Shown here one piece after another: positions 1 through 38,407 of a stretch of 64,000 bases of DNA. The DNA lies in contig JAZARR010000212.1 of the NCBI GenBank assembly GCA_037389465.1, positions 5,834,501 through 5,898,500 of the forward strand. Direction: 5' to 3'. Position numbers and translations under genes: made by a program. Under the pieces are notes generated by a model. The model saw nothing but the letters and a program-made list of their open reading frames with translations, did no database searches and was not told the DNA's origin. This stretch comes from Baylisascaris procyonis (lineage: Eukaryota; Nematoda; Chromadorea; Rhabditida; Ascarididae). How positions within the stretch are numbered: position 1 is the stretch's first letter; each line of letters begins with the position of its first letter.

Positions 1-3000
1 GGAAGATAGGTGGCGCCGTTTGCCCATCTCAGAGATTATTTGTTGCAAACGGTTCCTTATAAAGAAAGTTAGTTATTTTTTCTAATCCTCGAGTTTGCGT
101 TCTATTGAATAATAGCTTCTGAAATACCTCATCGATGTTTCACTTATGACCTATCTTAAGGTGGTATTTTTTGTTCTCCCTCAAAACAGTAGTGTTTTCG
201 AGATTTGCAGATTGTTAGCAAACGTTCATGTCCCAAATATTTTGCAATCGGCTATGACAATCCTCATTCATCGCACACAATACTAGTTAGCGTTTTGCCA
301 GCATTCTTCCTAAAAAAAATTATCTAAGCAAATAGTCAAGAAGAATTGAAAAATGACTGAATAAAATAATGTCCCAGCTCCTAAAAGGTCCTAATCGAGC
401 ACTTTAGTCATTTTTTTGCGATATTTCTTCTCGTGACCCATCTTTTTAACTGTGAACAATTTTTACATTAAGTAGAGTTTAATCTGTAAAGTTAGATATC
501 ACTTTATTATGGCATCTTCGAATCCTTCCTATCGAAAAGCAATTATTTCTGTTCATTTCTGTAAGTATAGGACCTCTCTCATACTTGTTAGTTTACCACT
601 TCTTCAACAAACTATTTCAGGTGATATGTCGTTGTGCAGATGTATCTAATACTGAGATCTAGCCTGGCCATGTTCTCATCCTGAAGAATCTTTTCGTTCA
701 TAATTTGTGCTTTCGACTTTGGTAAGAACCATTAATTTACATTTATGGTTGGTTATGTTATAATATTTCTTGCTCCATAGCAATGTTAAATAAGAAACCA
801 TAAACGGATATGATCTCACTATGTATACATTTTGCATATTTGGCGAAATGGTACATCAGATATTGCAAATTCTTAAAGATAACTACGCACTGGATCAATT
901 AAAAATGTTTTTATTTTGCAGTTGCGTTGAAATTCTCATGACGTAAATTATGGTGAAATAGAATGGAAAATTTCCTCACAATAGGTAGGCATATATATTT
1001 ATGGGGTACACTTGACGTGTAGCATAGCATATGCTAGTTAAGGGTTTCGATTGGTGCTTCCTTAAAACGCTTATTTCCGCATCAACTTTACTTCCCACTT
1101 TTGCACCGTTTTGTTTTCTTCAGAGACCGTTTTATGTAGTTTTTTGCCACAGGCAATCTTTTCCTAATATGTGGAGAAGTTCGCGAAAGTTATGTATTAT
1201 AGTTCAGTGAGACTTTACTAACTAAGTGAGACTTTATTTGTTGCCAGATTTCCCAATGTGCTAGCGGTGGTCTTAGCTTTACTTAACTTCATATATTTCT
1301 TTCGAAAATTGTTTTTAAGAAATATAAGTCCCTCCAAATTATTATTTATTTCTCTAAGACATAATTCATAAGTCGAAGCAAATTTATATGAGGACTAATG
1401 CGTTAAAGTAAGTTTTGGCTTGTAATTTCGTTGTTCGGCATCACTTATTTTTTATCGTATCAAAATTCAACTGCTATTTTCTTTTCGGATAGGTAATAAT
1501 CATTATTTATAAATCATTCATTTCATTTTCAGTTCATGATTTTTTTCGATTCATTTCAATTCATTTTCAGTTACAATTCACTAATCGTTACAATATAATC
1601 ATTTAATCATTACAATCATTATTTTGATAAGAAGGCGAAACCGATACGAGAGCAATATCTGCCGTGTACATAGGTTGATTCTACGAGCATTTGGGCATAT
1701 CACTAAAAATGCTCGAAATATGCAAAAAAGTTTTCAAAAACCGGTGTCTTATGAAAATAAATTTGAAGAAGAAAAGTCTGTGAAGTATGTTAATGATATA
1801 GTTTCCCATACCTCGTCTTATCGTTTTCCTACCCAATACATTTCCTATGGTTCCTATCATAGCTGGTGTATTTACCACTTTTAGTTTTTTTCATAGATAA
1901 TATTCATCACTTCCATAATTGCGGAAATAAATGAATTGCTATTAAATGCATAAACCACTGCGGTGTTCGTGAGGGAAATGAAAATAGGAGATATGCGCTT
2001 AAAGAAGTTAGTTGTTCTTGAGCCTTTGCAAGCGAAACTTCAGGTAGTTTTACAAGTTTTAAGGGTGGACGTCATGTTTAGTAGAGTCTCAGCGCGAACT
2101 GCTTCTAAAATTATTGCACTCAGAAAATTTCACATTGTTTTTAGACGGCGTTGAAAAATTTGTAGACAAGTTGTAATGTTTTTTTTTTTTTTTGCAAACT
2201 TTCAAGAATCTATAAAACCATAATATAATTGAAATGTTCATGTTCGATTTATTGTGATTTAGTGGTTGGGTAGGTTACGGACAGATGACTGTAGACTAGT
2301 GATATGGTTCGGCAAAGATTTAATGTTTCAAAGTAGCTTAAATCGGATATCCCACATACCTGTATACATTAGATGATGCTATGAAATTCTGTGTTCATTA
2401 AAATTCATTATACATTAGACATGAACCCATATGAGGGGCGATGATGTTATGAAACAAGAGCTTTGAATGTGCAAATGAAACCTTCTATACTAATATAAGT
2501 ATTTTTTGCTTTTTTTAGAGGACACTGGATAAGGAATCATTGCATTTGATTCATTGTGACGATAAGTGATTGTTGTGCTTAAGCTCGATTCCCCGTCTAG
2601 AGCGGCTATTTTCCGATACGACTGCTAGTAAGTTCTTCTTGCTTCATCAGTCTGTAGTCGTTGATGTCATAGGTCATTTTATTTCATATTCGAGATGGAT
2701 AAGTGAATCAATTTCTTACGAATTTTTAAATGTCTCTAGCCTTTCCAAAAAATTGTTTTGATGAAACACGAATATTCATTCTATTTTTTAAAGTCTTTAA
2801 GGCTCACTGCTGAGATCATAATTTATATCCTGCTCATTGGCAAGCTGCCAAGGGCCGCTTTTCGGCAGTGAACTTGATGATTACATACCAATCCAATGGA
2901 AAAAATCGCCGCCTGAATTTTGTTTTCTGGTGACTTTTCTGCAAAAATTTTGAAACTTTCCATTTTTTTCTTCTTCTGCTCATTCATAAAATTTTCAATC

Positions 3001-4799
3001 CTGTGACGTTTGTTCACCGTCTGACTGCAAAGTACTTCCTGAAAATCTCGTAGTAAATATTGACTGCGCAAAATGTGGACGATGATCTATTCATATACGG
3101 ACCCATTAAAATACATAAGTAAAATTATAGAAGTTAGAACCATTCCGAAGCAATCAGTAAATTAATTATATCTGAACGCTTTGAATTTCGAATAGTAACA
3201 TCAATTGGTGGCGTTGTGATCGCTTGATGCATCTGTCCGGCTGTTTATCCACGTGAGTTAGTTAACCAATTATGTCCGGAAATCGTCATTTATAAATAGG
3301 TAACTGCGTAGTGTAAGTAAACAGGTAACTCGAGATTCACTGTAATGATTCAAATAAAATTCATTGCATGCGTAAGCCGGTGCACTCTGGGGCTTAATTC
3401 CGAAAATCTCTCCCGAATTCCCCAATCATTGAAGTCCCCATATTCAGATCCCAACAAAGACTTTTTTTTGCAAAAAAGCACGTTGCAAACAGAAGGTTTT
3501 CCTTTGAAAGGTTTTACTCAAAACGTCAAATGCTATCACTTTGTATTAGTGATTTCCTAATGATATCTGTTTAGCTTTGATTTACTGCGTCGGCTTATCA
3601 AGTGAATCTTCAGATCTTGTGACCTATTATAGATTCGATTAGTTTCCTTTGATCTAATCAGAACCTCAAACGACCTGCATCAGGAACTTTGTTCTAATGT
3701 TGTCTGTTCTTCTTAACTAACCACTTTAACTTGAAAAATAAAACTTTATGTCTTCTCACTTATATAAGATAGTGGGCATACTACGTAGAATGTTTTACTC
3801 TGTACCCTCAAATGAACTAAACCTATGTAAATAAAGTACTCTTTATTCTGGACTTACTATCTAAGCGTAATCAGAAAACATTTTGTTCGATCGTTTTTTA
3901 GAAGTACGAAATATAATGTTTAGAATGCTTTACTCAAAATCTTAAATTTAAAGTACTGGCAAAAATTTTCATATGTGAAAACTGTTGCTGTAATGTAGTA
4001 GTGATCATGAAAGTTTGTTCAAGAAGACAGTTGTGTGGCTTCGTTCATTGTACCAATAAAAAACTCCATTTTTGGAATGTCACCAAAATTTATGGACCCA
4101 TGTAGTAGTTGTAGTAATCACGCATTGATGATGAAACTTGTTATTAAGATATCTTATTGAGGGAATGTTTTTGTTTATTCGATGAATGGGCAACACTCAT
4201 TGATGTTTGTACAATTTTGTAGAAAACATCCCACTTTTTATATTTACTTACCAGAAATGCTGACTATATTTATGGACATTTATGGGCACTAAAGATCTCA
4301 GTAGTGTAAACCCATCACAAAGATGCCGGTTTACTACAGACCGATTTTTATACGCTTCTGGAAATATATATTTACAGAGTGCCATGTGCCGACTTCGGAT
4401 CTGTTTTATGTAAATGCGTATCTGTGTGTCTGTCTGTCTGCTCGGTAGTTTCAACTCGAAAAGTTACGTAACTGACTGCAGTTATGAATTTCTAGTCGAA
4501 AGGTAGAGTCGCAATGTTTGATGGGTATGATCTACATCACTAAATGATTATATGATATCAGTTTCCATGTTGATCCATCAGATTAAAAAGAAATATTTAA
4601 ATTGGAGAAACTTGCCTATATTTCCTAACTGATTGAGTAAGAAAAAAGGAAACTTTATTAGATTTTCCACGAATAGTGGTTAAAATATAATTCTAGAATG
4701 AGAAAAACTCTGTGAGGTTGCTACATTAATCAAACAACAAACAGAACTCATGTTTTTGTTTCAAAATCATGCTTGTTGGCTTGTTGTTTCGTTTTAAAT
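1..4799. other. Region without a supported gene
   Basis: AT-rich, non-repetitive sequence. Short open frames occur (for example + strand 1963-2154 and 3345-3560, - strand 2823-3071), but none combines convincing splice sites, hydrophilic composition and a recognisable motif. It may hold 5' flanking sequence of the SPT20-like gene that begins at 4816. An additional upstream exon of that gene cannot be excluded, because animal SPT20 proteins have some 60 residues before the part seen here. Confidence 0.5.
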
Positions 4800-4813
4800 A
4801 TTGCTATATTCAG
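4800..4813 (+). promoter_or_regulatory. 3' splice or trans-splice acceptor before the SPT20-like start
   Basis: The sequence TTGCTATATTCAG ends at 4813, and the first ATG of the SPT20-like frame follows two bases later at 4816. In nematodes such an acceptor abutting the start codon is the usual mark of spliced-leader addition. It could instead be a normal acceptor for an upstream exon, since the frame is open across the junction. Confidence 0.4.
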
Positions 4814-4815
4814 TT

Positions 4816-5207
4816 ATGGACAATTGTGAGCAGTCATCAGTATGCGGTGATGACACATCACCGAGTATGCTTCGTCTGGAATTGGAAACTATGCCCGAGC
4901 TATGCGTCCATTTATTCGTACCTGATCCAGAAAAACGAGAAATCGAATTTTGTTTTCGTGGTGAAATCGCCGCTAGTCTTTTACGTTCATTTTGCTTCGG
5001 TGAAGTGCCGACATTTTTAATCGACGTGCTTGAGATGTCGAAAATTTGCCTCTTTTGTCAGGTTAGCTTTAATTTAATTCTGTGTAATTTGGGAGGAGTT
5101 TAGGATTCGGACTGCTGTATGCTTCTTAATATGAGGAGAAGGAAGGGGTCTAAGAGACGAGGATATCATTTGCAAGCTTCAAATACACATTACCAAGATT
5201 AGATCGG

Positions 5208-5283
<76 letters not shown>

Positions 5284-8200
5284 AAAGAGAGAGAGAGAGG
5301 GAAATAGACTCATACATCAACATATGCACTAATATTTTATCATATTTGCATGTGCACGTATGCATATCCATGTATATATAATGTGCCGTAACTTTTGGTT
5401 TATAAGCGTCCTTCTTTATAGGTCTCTCTCTTGAATAATAATCATTGCTGTAGATTTGCGGCATCGATGTAGTGGCTTATACTTGCACTAAGCTGAGAAA
5501 ATTACTACTGAACTTAAGACGCTAGAAAGATTAAGCAAAATAAGGCGATTTCTGCGAGTACCCGTCTCAAGATTAATTTCTTCCGCCTATGCCCCATCTC
5601 CACTTCCACTATCCAGTTTTTGTCTGTTTTTGAAATTAGTATTCCGCCTTTCTGAAATTAGGAAATCCTGAAATTACGCTGAAATTAAGTATACGTTCAG
5701 TATACGTCCTGAAAGTATACGCGGCGAAAGCCTCCTTCACCTTAAGCCCTTCGAATACGCGTTCGTTCTTGAAAACGGAGCATGCTACACACCTCAAGGT
5801 TTATGTATGGTGAAACATTGCATATTAGGGTCTCAACTCGAGCGATTTTCCTGTCATTCCTCCGCTAATCCCACTTTCGAACAATTCTCGGTGCTCTATC
5901 TCGAAGTTGCTTTGTTCGTCGTCGTCCTCCTCCTCATCTCTCCTTCAATGAAGAAGTGGAATGGCTATTTTTACAGAGATTAACTCAGAGCAATTTGCAT
6001 TTTCAACTGTTCTGATTAATTTCTACTGCGTTATTAGATGATCACATTCTCAACATCGTCATATATTTCCATTATAAAGTGGGAAAAATCACGATATATG
6101 TATGACTTGGATACACTCAACTCCGCATTTCTACCTGGAATCGTTGCGTAATAAACTCCGCTTAACAATTTTGATCAACTGCCCCTCCCCCTTTTCCTCA
6201 TCCTTATTATCGTTGGTTCGGTTGTTTTCTTTTTCTGTGCGTTTTTCCATTCGGTGAAAAATGCCTTATAGTCTCGACTACAGTCTGTATGAGTGTGTAT
6301 GCTTGTCCTTTACCGTTTTCACTATAACTTCCTAGAAACACTGGAAATTGAAATATCATAATCGCAATGTTTATAATAAATTTCAGTTTCATGCCTGGAA
6401 ATAACACACTGCATGAGCGTGGCCCTGTAAGTTTAACTCTTAAAGCCAATACTTGAGAGTCATTACCGCTCTTGGTATGGTACTTAAGTCTAACCTTACT
6501 GGCTGAGAGCACTGTTGTAGCGTGCAGTAGTTGATGTAATTTCAAAGTGGCCAACCGTTATGCACATATAAAGTAATATGTGCAATAAAATCTATACAAT
6601 ATTAATTTTTTGCTTTCCTCATGTGCAAAAGCCATCTTTGCAACGCATAGCCATCTTCCACTGCACGGCATATACAGCCGTTTATGTGCTAATTCGTATA
6701 GCATTTGCCTTAAATGGGGTGTCTGGAAGATTTTTGACAATGATGGATGATAAAAGAAGGGGGAAGTTCCACATGTTTTCTTTTATAAAAGGAAATTTTT
6801 TTCCCTTACGTAGTAAAATGATAATTCTTCTTATGCGTTTGGAAGTTTTCAGCTGTTTTTTCGCCCCTTTAAAACCTAATCGTCAGATGTTGTGTTTTCA
6901 CTGCCTCTACTGAATCCTTCAGTCTCATTTATATCGTTCGGTGCATGTGCTTTCGAGTGCTGTATACAAGCTTTCTTGGCACTTGCGGCTGCAAACTTCA
7001 TTGTTCTGAATTTTTTCGATCCATCAGCATTGATCAACCATCCGAAGGTAACGCTCATCATAGAATTGAATGAAATACTTTCAGTTTGAACTTTTTCTTG
7101 GAAAGAAAAGTGTGATGGAGGCATGTATCTACGCTAGTAAGAGCTAAAAAAGGGTTGCCCTAGAGAGGGGATGGATTGGCGGTGAAGCGTTTTTCACGAA
7201 GTGATATAATTCTTCAATCAACAGCTGTACTTTATCAACCAAAATGCTTTTTTAAACTAGACCACATCTTCCTGCAAGGCGGACTAGTAACCTCCTTAAA
7301 ATTTACTGATTTTTTTGCCATATTTACCAAAAAAAAATAAAATTCATCAAATAAGCAGCTACTATGCCCATAGTTTAAAGGGAAAAAATTTCACAGAAAA
7401 CCTCTTATATATTGGAAAAGAAATAGTCTAAAACATCCATTGTACACAAGAGAAATAATCTGTATGAAAAATAAGCATTCTTCTATATTGACGTTAATCC
7501 AGCTCGTTAAATGAAACTCATAACAGACTCTCGAACAGCAAGTAATTTGAATTATCTGAAGTTTGAGGCTGCACCAATATTTATAATTTGATCTTCTTCT
7601 TGTAACGCCCATAGTGGTCAAACAGCCTTTTCCATGGGGCACCCGCAAGTAAATATGCGAATCTTAAACTTCAGTGTTATTACTCTTATTTCTTTACAAT
7701 AATTTATGTAGAAATAAATTGTTCACACAAAACAATAAATTGTATGCATAGGCAAATCAGCCTATGAAAGGTGTTCTTCCTGTTTTAATAGTTTATTCAT
7801 ACGTTTAGGAATATCGGCATATATCTTTGCTATGCGAAACTGTAGTTGATTTGAAGTCAACACTATATATAACGAGCACACATACTTCGGTAGTTGTTTG
7901 TTTTACTGCAGTAATGCTTAAGTAGTAGTGAGTCTAGAAAAACACACCAAACCAGGTTTCCTGATCGCTTTTCCATCAATTATTTATACGTCGGTGGTGT
8001 TGCTGCTTATCGCTATTATGGAAGCATAGAATACTACAGCTTTACGCTACTGTGATTCTTTGAAATTGTAGCTTTGGTTCTTTGAAAAGACACTCCTTGA
8101 AGTAAAAGATTATGCCAAAGGTGGAGAGCCACTAAAAAAAGAGGAAAATGTTGGTTTGGAGACGTTTTTGTGTGGAAAATGCGTGAGAATTGCCAGAAGC

Positions 8201-10960
8201 TATAACTATTAGCAACATGTCAAAATTATTACTGGTGACAGAAAGAAAAGTCCTTTGATAGGCGTCAGTATTTTTCAATTGCTTGCGGGGCATTGAGCGA
8301 TGCAGTACATTTCTAGTTATGAGTGAAGGCGAGTGGTTAAATGTATGATTGCACTGGGTGCTGCTGAGTTTGTACAGTGGTTAGAGTGATGCGTTGCATT
8401 CATCCGTACGAAATTGGTAAACTCGTCGATGCTTACTCGTTAATGCATCACCACAAGGTTATAGCGGTTGAAGGCAGTGCTAAAACAACACCAGCATTAT
8501 CCATCCATTTGTTAGTGACGTGCATTTAGTGAAAGTGTGATGGAGTTTGCTCTAATTAAAGGTATCCAGAATACAAATTTTTCGTTGTAGGAGAGGCTGA
8601 CAATAGCACTCAACCACATTGAAAAGTTGAAGAAAAAATGTTCTAATGCGCCGGTTTCGAATCTCATCTCAGTACCTCTAGGTCTCTTTTGGCTATTCGT
8701 CTCACCTACAGAGCCATTAAAGCTCCTTTGTCCGCTGCCGCCCCCCCCCCCCCGCTCCCGCTCGTTCCTTCATCTCTCGGCTGTTTGGAAAATCTTCCAT
8801 CCTCTCTCCGGCCCCTTCCATTACGAGTCTTCTTCAATAAGTATATAGCTGGAGCCACTCACCTTAAGCTTTCTTTAAGTAAAAATAATTGTTGAAGATA
8901 AATAAAGTAACGCTTATCCCTGCTCCACCCTCTCCCTCACCCTTGTGAGAAGTTAAGAAGCTTTAACTCTTGTGTCTTATATTTTGGGGATGTTTACGAT
9001 ATTATGTTATTTCGAAACTAGATTGTCTGTGAAGAGACTTGTTTTTAGGGATGTATCCCATTGCTATGGGATGGACGCATTCAGATGCTCCATCCATCGA
9101 TGCGTACATTGTTCTGTGATGCGCAACTGGTCGCTGAATCGGTCAGCCCTCGATTACGGTGTGCTGCAGAGAGTGAATATTGGGAGAAAGTAGGACCACC
9201 GTCAACGAAGAAGGCTGCTTTCTGGAGTCCCGAAGAAGAAGTCACGAGGCACGATTGTACTCTCAAGTTCCCTTCTTTTGTTGCTGTTTGCTTGTTTTGG
9301 TGTTCACTGCGAAAAAAAAAAAACAAAAAACGCTATCTAAAACGTTATTGTTGAGCATAAGTAACAACGCGCATTTCACACAAGTTTTCATTCGCGATTT
9401 TCAGAATGCACGTTCAGTGGAAGCACAGTCGTCGGTATCGAAATAGCGAATATGGATAGTATTAGTTTCGCCCTTTTGTGGCGCATAGGTTCCTCAAGGT
9501 TCCGCGATGCACTTACGCGTTAGACGAACTAGCTGAAGTGCTAGTAATTTGGAAAGCACTTTCCAAGGGCTTTTTTGATGGCTTGCTTAAAAGGTGCGAC
9601 TTTCATGAAGTTTTTTGCTGATACGTTGTTCCGTGAAATAAGTGATGTAGCACATTGGAGCGGCTTCTTCCGTCCTCATCAAATCGGCAGCCCTCATTTC
9701 TTGAAGTCTTTCTGTACACCTGTGATTCTGATTATGATACTGGGTACTCACCACATTGTCTTTGAGCAAGTGATCACAGCAGCTTTTAGCGTTTGGTGGT
9801 TCGTTACAGTAGGCTAGAACCCAATAACCTGGCACTATAGTTGCCAAAATTTAGTGCTGTAATATGGACTGTCTGACTTTTATCTTGAGAGGGTACTAGC
9901 ACCGACTGTGCTTTAAAGGATATCGATACGCCCTGCCTCCTCAGTTGAGATTTCTGATAGCTTTAAATATATGTAACAAAAAACTCTAAGAAATCTTTCA
10001 CTTCATTCTCCACCTAGGGACCTATTTGCATTGATCAGAATGCCAAACATCTTTCTGTCACGTAACAAATTAGAATCCATGTAGATAGGGCTAGTGTTTT
10101 CCTTTCTCCTTCGAAGAAATGAATGACTTTCTTAGTGAGATGATGCCATCACATAAACAGTGCTACTTTAGTCGACCAGAAGGCAGCTTTGACGTTGTGC
10201 ACAAAATGCATCATCTCAGTGTTCACAATTCATTTAGATTGAAGCTGGCGTTCTCCATGGATTCCGGTGTTTTGGGCGTACGTTTGGAAATTTCATAACC
10301 AATAAGGAGAAGCCAGTATCCAAACCGTGTCCGCCAAAAAACCATTAACTACGCTGTACTCTAATTACCTGTAGCATTAAGTTTGAGGTTTTACACTCTT
10401 CCGCGGCGAGTGTACACTTCTTCGATGAACTGTTCGAAGTCACAGATGTTCTCTAGATCGTACATCTGTTCTCAATATGTTAGAAGAATTGGAAACGGAT
10501 TCAGCCATCTGTATTAGTTTTCTAGAAAATTTTTGACGAAATACGACTGGAGGGCACTACGACAGCTGGAGCAAAGCAATGTACCGGCAGTGGCCGTGTT
10601 ACGTACAATGAGCGCCGCCACTAAAAGGTTGCGACAACGACTTCAATTGCGATACAGGTGTCGCCAGCAGTACCACCGACCAGCTGGGTCGACAGACACA
10701 AAGTTGGGCGATATATTCAAAACGCCGATCGAAATCGGTTTGTGAAAGCAGTTTTATCCAAATATTAACATCGATCACAATCTCAAAAGCAATATTTAAT
10801 GATGCAAAACATAATAATTTCACAATGTAATATTCTGATTTCAAAACTTTTGCAGCTGAGCGGAGGTGGAAGGAAAACGAAAAAACAAACGATAAATTGT
10901 ACGACGGAGTGTTATTCAAAAATGTGCCTGACGGGCAAGAAGGAGTGAGCAATTGGGAGG
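4816..10960 (+). CDS. SUPT20H: SPT20/SUPT20H-like SAGA complex subunit (partial model)
   Basis: SPT20 is a structural subunit of the SAGA histone acetyltransferase co-activator and acts in the nucleus. Seen here: exon 4816-5061 encodes 82 residues ending ...[19 protein letters not shown]. Exon 9049-9189 continues in phase 0 with [10 protein letters not shown] and [10 protein letters not shown]. These match the animal SPT20 core from memory: a strand resembling LVVNLYP, then an LPPILVDLLE-like stretch, then GCV, then a LRPTMQTLICD-like stretch. Probable later exons are 9405-9430 (26 nt, VEAQ, comparable with the family's W...LESQ), 10526-10737 ([10 protein letters not shown] then a basic run) and 10856 to about 10960 ([17 protein letters not shown]). 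Their phases are mutually consistent. The start is the first ATG after an acceptor. The 3' end is unresolved: alternative donors of GTGAGC type exist at about 10945 and 11007, and the Ser/Gln-rich tail of the family is not seen. Family assignment is good for the first two exons and moderate for the rest. Confidence 0.66.
5211..5301. repeat. (TA)35 microsatellite followed by a GA-rich tract
   Basis: A perfect run of 35 TA units at 5211-5280 is followed by GGGAAAGAGAGAGAGAGGG. The antisense reading gives an artificial Tyr-Ile repeat frame (5150-5464), which is not a gene. Confidence 0.97.
6876..7124 (-). CDS. Possible small antisense coding frame, 82 residues
   Basis: On the - strand an ATG at 7124, with an in-frame stop shortly upstream, opens an 82-residue frame ending in TAG at 6876. 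Its second half is hydrophilic and Lys/Ala-rich ([19 protein letters not shown]), then acidic ([14 protein letters not shown]). I recognise no family. The complementary + strand is also open but purely hydrophobic, as expected of a shadow. It lies inside the first intron of the SPT20-like gene. No poly(A) signal or splice acceptor was confirmed, so chance cannot be excluded. Confidence 0.2.
   Translation of the reverse strand: MPPSHFSFQEKVQTESISFNSMMSVTFGWLINADGSKKFRTMKFAAASAKKACIQHSKAHAPNDINETEGFSRGSENTTSDD
8741..8753. repeat. C13 homopolymer
   Basis: Thirteen consecutive C residues. Comparable runs occur at 30235-30244 (C10), 44362-44372 (G11) and 55706-55718 (G13). Such runs are common assembly error points. 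Confidence 0.95.
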
Positions 10961-11703
10961 TGAATGTGTCCAGAGATGGCGGCTATACCTGCTGGGGCCA
11001 GATCTCAGTGAGCAGCTCATCGCTGGGACACGTACAGAGCGCACAGTTCGCGCTCGGCACTCAAGCGCACCTCTCCTCGTTTCTGACGCATCTTGTGGGC
11101 CTATTCGCGACCCGCAACTCCGATCCTACGCTAGCCCACCGTCTAACTCGCGCCGAACTTCCATGATCAGTCGCTAGTCGCACTCACTCGCTCCCCCACT
11201 CGTCTCTTCACGTAATTCATTTTTTGGCCACCCGTGTTTCGCGTCGACGAACAAACATCGTCGTGTGGATGTGATGTGTGAGTGTGCGCTTCCAACGCCC
11301 AACTCCTCCCGGTTGCGGACTAACTTTGACACGTCTCGGTAAGTGAAACAAAAACAAAAGCTATGTGCAGGCGGGGTTTTCGAGTACGTGTGCTGACTAG
11401 AATCTTCGGAGTGGGAGGCGAGCAAGCCAAACCGCGTATCCGAGAGGAGTTAGGCGCCAGAGCGAGCCGCTTGCGTTTTCAGCGACACTCATTGTTGAAC
11501 AACGAGAATGTGTATTGTTGGTTAGTGCCCGCGGGGCGATGGCGTATTAAAGCATTTACGATGAGCAGAAGAAAGAGACCGCATGCGGGGTGCATCGAGG
11601 GCGTGACGCGTGCCGCGTGTGGCAGTGCGCCGCGGTAGCCGTCGACGGGAGCGTGAGGACGCATTTCGCGATTTTGGCGGCACGCCGCCCTCGGCCCCCT
11701 GCT
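10961..11703. other. GC-rich interval between convergent gene ends
   Basis: Markedly richer in GC and CpG than its surroundings. It holds the unresolved 3' part of the SPT20-like gene (+ strand) and the 3' untranslated region of gsa-1 (- strand). The SPT20-like frame stays open to a TGA or TAG near 11166 if not spliced. Another + frame at 11363-11638 is Arg-rich and looks like GC-driven chance. No canonical poly(A) signal for either gene was found here. Confidence 0.45.
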
Positions 11704-37167
<25,464 letters not shown>

Positions 37168-37640
37168 AAGTCGCATCGCGTCGCGAGACGTCGCGAACTG
37201 TCGCTCTCGCTAGTGGGCTCTTGTCGCGCGTCTGATATAACACGCACAGCACAGCAGCTCAACTCTTCAGCCCCCACTGTGCTCTTGTTCTCTCGCCTCG
37301 CCTCCTTCATTTTACTCTGCTTGTCTGCGCATTCTGCCGCAATCTCTTCGCCTCTCGCATACACTCTCTTCTGCCTTTCATCATTGACATACGACGCTTG
37401 TTGTGCTCGCTCCAGGACCGAGCGCGCCAATTCAAATAATCCATAGAATGATGCCGCTTGCTTGCAGCGCTGCACAAAGATGGATTCGCACCCTCCTCCT
37501 TGAGGACCGTGCGCTAAGCACAGCCATTTATACCGACATGCCGTGAACTCTTCATTTGTTGCCCTTACGCCTTGCTGCCCGTCTTCCTTTATCCCTGTAC
37601 CGTTGATGCAAATCACAGAGGCCGACAGATGCGCCATTCT
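37168..37640 (-). promoter_or_regulatory. gsa-1: GC-rich start region of gsa-1
   Basis: The 470 bases upstream of the gsa-1 ATG are GC- and CpG-rich. On the - strand the sequence TTCGCGACGTCTCGCGACGC lies just before the start and carries two TCGCGA palindromes and a TCTCGCGA word, a motif known from many animal promoters. No T-rich splice acceptor abuts the ATG, so conventional transcription start is more likely than trans-splicing right at the start codon. A 161-codon frame (37152-37637, - strand) runs through this region in a different frame from gsa-1 and overlaps its first codons. Confidence 0.45.
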
Positions 37641-38407
37641 TGTACGATATTCATCAGGACGACAAAGCTCGCTCTAGCACCCCGCGCATAGTAAGGCAAT
37701 GCTCACTGTTGGAGCCAAGTAGAGCTGTTGCCAACACCAAATGCCCCTTTCCGAAACGTCGGATATGCTATGAACAGCTCTATAGGACAGCGTGCAGTCG
37801 GGTGGTTAACAGTTCAATGTCAGGCAAAGAAGTCCGCATGACATCTGAAGGATGTGCACAGCAAAAAATTTAATCCGGCCAGGAACTGCAGAAGGCCGAA
37901 GTCCTTCCACTTACATTCTCTCGAAACAAGCGACCAACCCCTCTCTCCCATTCCTTGTACAAGCCAGTATCGCCCTGCCTACACCCCAAATCTGCACACG
38001 CACCTCCCTCCCGCAAATCTATATCTACTCAGCCTTCATCGTAACCGAGCCTTCGATCCCGCTTTCATTTGTCCATATTGTACCCCATGAAATGTCCGCC
38101 CGGTTTGTGCTGATGCAGAGAAATGACAGATATGTTTTCAGTCCAATGCATATGCCTTTCGTAGCAAATGAAACTATTCGTAGCAAATTCGTAGTAATTC
38201 ACGTAATGTGACTATAACTATTAAAAATAAAGCCAGGTTTTAATTTCAACAAATTCCCGCTCACTGCTGAGATATTCCTACGAAGGTATTTTTATACCCA
38301 TTTCTGCTTTCTGCCTTTCCTCGTGGAATACTAGAATACCCAGGATGAAGCATAAAAAGTTGACGGATAATAAAACAGGCCATGGCCACCTCTTATGCTT
38401 TTCCTAG
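37641..38407. other. Interval upstream of gsa-1 without a confirmed gene
   Basis: Two overlapping + strand frames are open here (37640-37873, and 37852-38211 with 119 codons). The first contains YDIHQDDKARSSTPRI and is moderately protein-like. Neither has a recognisable motif, and the GC-rich composition keeps frames open. They may be exons of a gene divergent from gsa-1 and leading into the segment at 38408, but no splice joins could be established. Confidence 0.3.

Larger units (their letters stand above)
5062..9048. other. First intron of the SPT20-like gene
   Basis: A 3,987-base intron bounded by CAG|GTTAGC and TTTTTAG|GG, joining two phase-0 exons. It contains a 70-base TA microsatellite at 5211-5280, a C13 run at 8741-8753 and a possible small antisense frame at 6876-7124. 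Nothing else could be supported. Confidence 0.55.

Noticed and set aside
5150..5464. 104-codon - strand frame with Tyr-Ile repeats
   Set aside because: Translation of the TA microsatellite.
6387..6426. Exon-like 40-base segment with TTTCAG and GTAAGT on + ([13 protein letters not shown])
   Set aside because: The two neighbouring SPT20-like exons are both phase 0 and join directly; inserting 40 bases would break the frame and the family match.
11363..11638. 91-codon Arg-rich + strand frame
   Set aside because: A GC-rich interval with several open frames on both strands; composition explains it.
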